Positions 61,419 to 64,000 of a stretch of DNA of 64,000 bases are shown here, piece after piece. The position numbers and the translations under genes were made by a program. The first letter of the stretch is position 1. Each line of letters begins with the position of its first letter. The notes beneath the pieces were generated by a model. The model saw nothing but the letters and a program-made list of their open reading frames with translations, did no database searches and was not told the DNA's origin. The stretch is from positions 2,914,001 to 2,978,000 of the forward strand of contig NZ_CP045245.1 of NCBI RefSeq assembly GCF_009720485.1. The letters are read 5' to 3'. Source of the DNA: Cellulomonas sp. JZ18. GTDB taxonomy: Bacteria; Actinomycetota; Actinomycetes; Actinomycetales; Cellulomonadaceae.

Positions 61419-62177
61419 ATGTGCGGCCGGTACGCCTCCTTCCGCGAGGACCAGCAGATCGCCGACGAGTTCGCGGTCGCGACGATCGCCGACGACGTCC
61501 GGCTCCTCCCCCCGTCGTGGAACGTCGCGCCGACCGACGGCGTCCGGATGGTCGTCGAGCGCGCGGACCGCGAGACCGGCGAGATCTCCCGCCAGCTGCG
61601 CGTCGCGCGGTGGGGGCTGGTGCCGTCCTGGGCGAAGGACCCGTCGGTCGGGGCCCGCATGATCAACGCGCGCGTCGAGACGATCGCCGACAAGCCCGCC
61701 TTCGCCAAGCCCTTCGCGGTGCGCCGGGCGCTCCTGCCCGCGGACGGCTACTACGAGTGGAAGCGGCTGGAGGCGCCCGAGGGTGCGCCGCGCAGCCGTC
61801 GGACCGCCAAGCAGCCGTACTGGATCCACCCGGCGGACGGCGACGTCGCCGCGCTCGCGGGTCTCTACGAGTTCTGGCGCGACCCGACCAAGGCCGACGA
61901 CGACCCCGAGCGCTGGGTCGTGTCCGCCACGGTCGTCACGCGGCCCGCCGCCACCGAGGAGCTCGCCGCCATCCACGACCGGCAGCCCCTGATGCTCCCG
62001 CGCGACCTGTGGTCGGCCTGGCTGGACCCGGCCGTCGGCGCGGACGACGCGCGGGACCTGCTCGCGACCACGCCGCCCGACCTCGTCGCGACCCCGGTCT
62101 CCACGCGGGTCAACGCGGTCGCGAACAACGGCCCGGACCTGGTCGAGCCGGTCGGCGAGGACGTGCACCCGCGCTGA
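61419..62177 (+). CDS. SRAP-domain protein (YedK/HMCES type)
   Basis: 252 aa. Met removal exposes the catalytic Cys of MCGRYASF. PSWNVAPT gives the Asn (about residue 35), DGYYEWK the Glu and LAAIHDRQP the His of the family. SRAP proteins form a thiazolidine cross-link with abasic sites in single-stranded DNA and protect them. It is a stand-alone gene with ATG at 61419. Confidence 0.95.
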   Translation: MCGRYASFREDQQIADEFAVATIADDVRLLPPSWNVAPTDGVRMVVERADRETGEISRQLRVARWGLVPSWAKDPSVGARMINARVETIADKPAFAKPFAVRRALLPADGYYEWKRLEAPEGAPRSRRTAKQPYWIHPADGDVAALAGLYEFWRDPTKADDDPERWVVSATVVTRPAATEELAAIHDRQPLMLPRDLWSAWLDPAVGADDARDLLATTPPDLVATPVSTRVNAVANNGPDLVEPVGEDVHPR

Positions 62178-62212
62178 CGCCCGCGGCGCCGAGTACAGGC
62201 GTGGCGGCCGGG

Positions 62213-62232
62213 CGCCCTGCCGCAGCAGGGCG
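62213..62232. terminator. Bidirectional terminator between convergent genes
   Basis: CGCCCTGC, loop CGCA, GCAGGGCG lies between the SRAP gene and the secreted-protein gene. Confidence 0.7.
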
Positions 62233-62259
62233 ACCCGACCTCCACGTCCGTGCAGCCGA

Positions 62260-63867
62260 CTAGAGGTTCGACCAGGTCCCGAACCCGCCGCCCGGAACGG
62301 ACTGGCAGGTGCCGGCGATCGCCCCACCGCTGTTCGCGCCGTACACGCAGTTCACGCCACCCGACGTCCGCAGACCGGTCAGCGCGGTGACGATCGAGGC
62401 GCCGCTCCCGATCGGGGCCCACACGGAGGGCTCCGGGTGGTTCGGCACCGTCGATCCCCAGACCGTCCCGTCCGCGCCACGCGCGTACACCGAGTAGGCC
62501 CCTGGAGACGCGATTACGGTGGGGGTCGCGGTACCGAGCGGTGTCGGCCCCGACCCGAGGTTCAGCCAGGAGTCGAACGCTGCACCTGGTCCGGCCTGCG
62601 TGACGCTCGCGACAGTACCGCCCGCGCCGGCGAACACGGTCACCCGGTCGTTCTCCAGGACGGCGACCGGCTCCGTGGTCACGCCGGCGCCGTTCGACCC
62701 CAGTCGCGCCCATGCACGGAACGCCGAGCCCGGGGTCGCCTGCTCCGTCCCGTAGACGTACGAGTCGGCGCCCTGGGCGTACAGCCCGATGCGATCGTCG
62801 GAGAAGCGCACCAGCGCCGGCCGCCCGACCAGGCTCGTCGCCGCGCTGCCGATCGTGGTCCAGGAGCCGAAGACCCCGCCCGGCACAGACTGCGACACGC
62901 CCGCGACAGTCCCGGACTGCGTCGTCGCGTAGACGGCGATCACCCCGGACGAGAGCTGAACCGCGACCGGGTCTCCCGTGACGCCGGCGCCGGAGGTGCC
63001 GATCGCCATCCACGGACCGAAGGTTCCGCCGACGACGCTCTGGTTCGTCCCCAGGACGACTCCGCCCGTGGTGCGCGCGTAAAGGGCGATCCTGCCGTCA
63101 CTGAGCCTCAGGACTGCGGGACGACCCACGAACGAGCCGCCGCCCGACCCGAGCGTCTGCCAGGCCCCCAGAGAACCACCGGCAGCGGCCTGGCTCGCGC
63201 CCCACACGTTGCCGTCCGATCGGATGGCGTACAACGAGATCCGGTCCGCGTCGATGATCGCACTCGGCGCGTCGGCCGCCACGACGGGCGTCACCGGCAC
63301 CGGGGGCGTCGAACCGTCCGGCTCCACGACCTTGTTGTACCGGTACGGCTCGTAGCGGGCCCTAGCGTGGGAGTCGATCGTGCGCGCCGACGTGCTGGAC
63401 GTGGCGTGCTTGACCGGCGTACTGCCGAACGAGTAGTAGGTGAACTGGCCGTTACCGAGCCACTGGTGGAAGAGGATGGTGTGAACGCCCGGAATCGTCA
63501 GGAAGTCGCCCGGCTTAAGGTCCGGCCAGTCGATGGGGTGCGCATAGTTCCGCAACGTGCTGCTGTTCGGGCTATCCTTCAGGTGAAGCGCCATCGCCAC
63601 GTATCCCGAGCAGTCGCGCCGGTAGAGCTCGCCCGCTGGCCCCGGCCCCGGCGAGAACCTGCCCTGGTCGTAAGGGCCGGGCTGGTGGTCGACCCAGTAC
63701 TGCGCCCGGGCGATGATCTCGGCCCGGCTGATCTCGCCGCCGCGCACGGAGACGGCCGTGGCCTGCGTGGACGCTGCGACCAGTCCGATCATCGCCAGCA
63801 GCAGGGCGAGGACGGCTGATGTTCCTGCCCGACCGCTCGAGCGGCTCCTGGAGTTCGTGCGAGCCAT
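62260..63867 (-). CDS. Secreted NlpC/P60-like protein with a seven-repeat beta-propeller
   Basis: 535 aa from ATG 63867 behind GGTGGAG. The Sec signal peptide (SAVLALLLAMIGLVAA, cleavage after ATA) is followed by a papain-like amidase domain (about 45-190) with the Cys in RRDCSGYVAMAL and His in IPGVHTILFHQW. After a Pro-rich linker, seven repeats of about 47 residues follow, each of the form DGRIALYA...G.V.G..Q...GG.FG.W..IG, typical of PLL/tachylectin-like lectin propellers. The protein probably binds glycans on another cell or on its own wall and cleaves peptide or amide bonds there. By eye its base composition is less GC-rich than its neighbours. The 133 nt after it hold no visible gene. 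Confidence 0.8.
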   Translation of the reverse strand: MARTNSRSRSSGRAGTSAVLALLLAMIGLVAASTQATAVSVRGGEISRAEIIARAQYWVDHQPGPYDQGRFSPGPGPAGELYRRDCSGYVAMALHLKDSPNSSTLRNYAHPIDWPDLKPGDFLTIPGVHTILFHQWLGNGQFTYYSFGSTPVKHATSSTSARTIDSHARARYEPYRYNKVVEPDGSTPPVPVTPVVAADAPSAIIDADRISLYAIRSDGNVWGASQAAAGGSLGAWQTLGSGGGSFVGRPAVLRLSDGRIALYARTTGGVVLGTNQSVVGGTFGPWMAIGTSGAGVTGDPVAVQLSSGVIAVYATTQSGTVAGVSQSVPGGVFGSWTTIGSAATSLVGRPALVRFSDDRIGLYAQGADSYVYGTEQATPGSAFRAWARLGSNGAGVTTEPVAVLENDRVTVFAGAGGTVASVTQAGPGAAFDSWLNLGSGPTPLGTATPTVIASPGAYSVYARGADGTVWGSTVPNHPEPSVWAPIGSGASIVTALTGLRTSGGVNCVYGANSGGAIAGTCQSVPGGGFGTWSNL

Positions 63868-64000
63868 CGGCACTCCACCTCTCCGCGCGCACCGCCATGG
63901 CGCCGCGTGTCGATTCGTCACCGGCGTCGCCAGGTGTCGCCGACAAAGGCCCGCGCGTCAGAACAGCAACAGGCACAAGACATCGACGACCGCAGGTGCC

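Overview
The window is a chromosomal segment of a very GC-rich actinobacterium. Almost every third codon position is G or C, GTG starts are frequent, and many genes are chained by 4-nt GTGA or ATGA overlaps. NucS replaces the usual mismatch-repair logic, Rho carries the long Arg/Asp-rich insert seen in actinobacteria, and plant-polysaccharide sugar genes are abundant. A Cellulomonas-like member of the Cellulomonadaceae is the best guess (inference; no 16S rRNA gene is present).

Layout. Positions 1-14.8 kb hold a sugar-utilisation locus: GH1 beta-glucosidase, GH31 YicI-type alpha-xylosidase, GH42 beta-galactosidase, a LacI-family regulator, a CUT1 ABC importer (binding lipoprotein plus two permeases) and a GH3 glycosidase. 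Four of these transcription units carry the same TCGAA-NCGN-TTCGA palindrome, so they look like one LacI-controlled regulon that imports and trims xyloglucan-like or galactoside oligosaccharides. At 14.8-18.6 kb lies a TetR-controlled operon (tetR, yndJ-like, DUF1990, nagA) behind a double palindromic operator. At 18.6-41.1 kb is a long housekeeping block, all on the minus strand. In transcription order it is argS-lysA, hom-thrC-thrB, rho, rpmE, prfA-prmC-sua5-wecA-atpI-like, atpBEFHAGDC, a DUF2550 gene and nucS.

At 41.3-49.1 kb the content becomes accessory: a GntR regulator, tRNA-Arg(CCG) with its terminator, the 5'-truncated end of an FtsX-type permease, and a compact cluster that resembles a leaderless bacteriocin locus. 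That cluster has a 60-aa Trp-rich cationic peptide, a hairpin, two bacterial-PH-domain membrane proteins, an ABC ATPase and an ABC permease, flanked by a divergent histidine kinase/response regulator pair. This is the most interesting system in the window. At 49.1-64 kb are a MarR-controlled quinone-reductase-like gene, a pterin dehydratase/glyoxalase fusion, a decayed hydrolase, a VOC protein, a flotillin, bifunctional AdhE, a lipoprotein, an aminotransferase, a Bcr/CflA efflux pump, an SRAP-domain protein and a secreted NlpC/P60-like protein with a seven-repeat propeller.

A technical point matters for every user of this sequence. At least nine otherwise intact genes are broken by apparent single-base deletions in G/C runs (GH3, nagA twice, tetR, DUF2550, histidine kinase, flotillin end, hydrolase, MFS N-terminus), and one permease start shows the opposite sign. 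This looks more like residual indel error in the assembly than real gene decay, and each break is flagged in its entry. No rRNA, CRISPR array, insertion sequence or prophage gene was seen.
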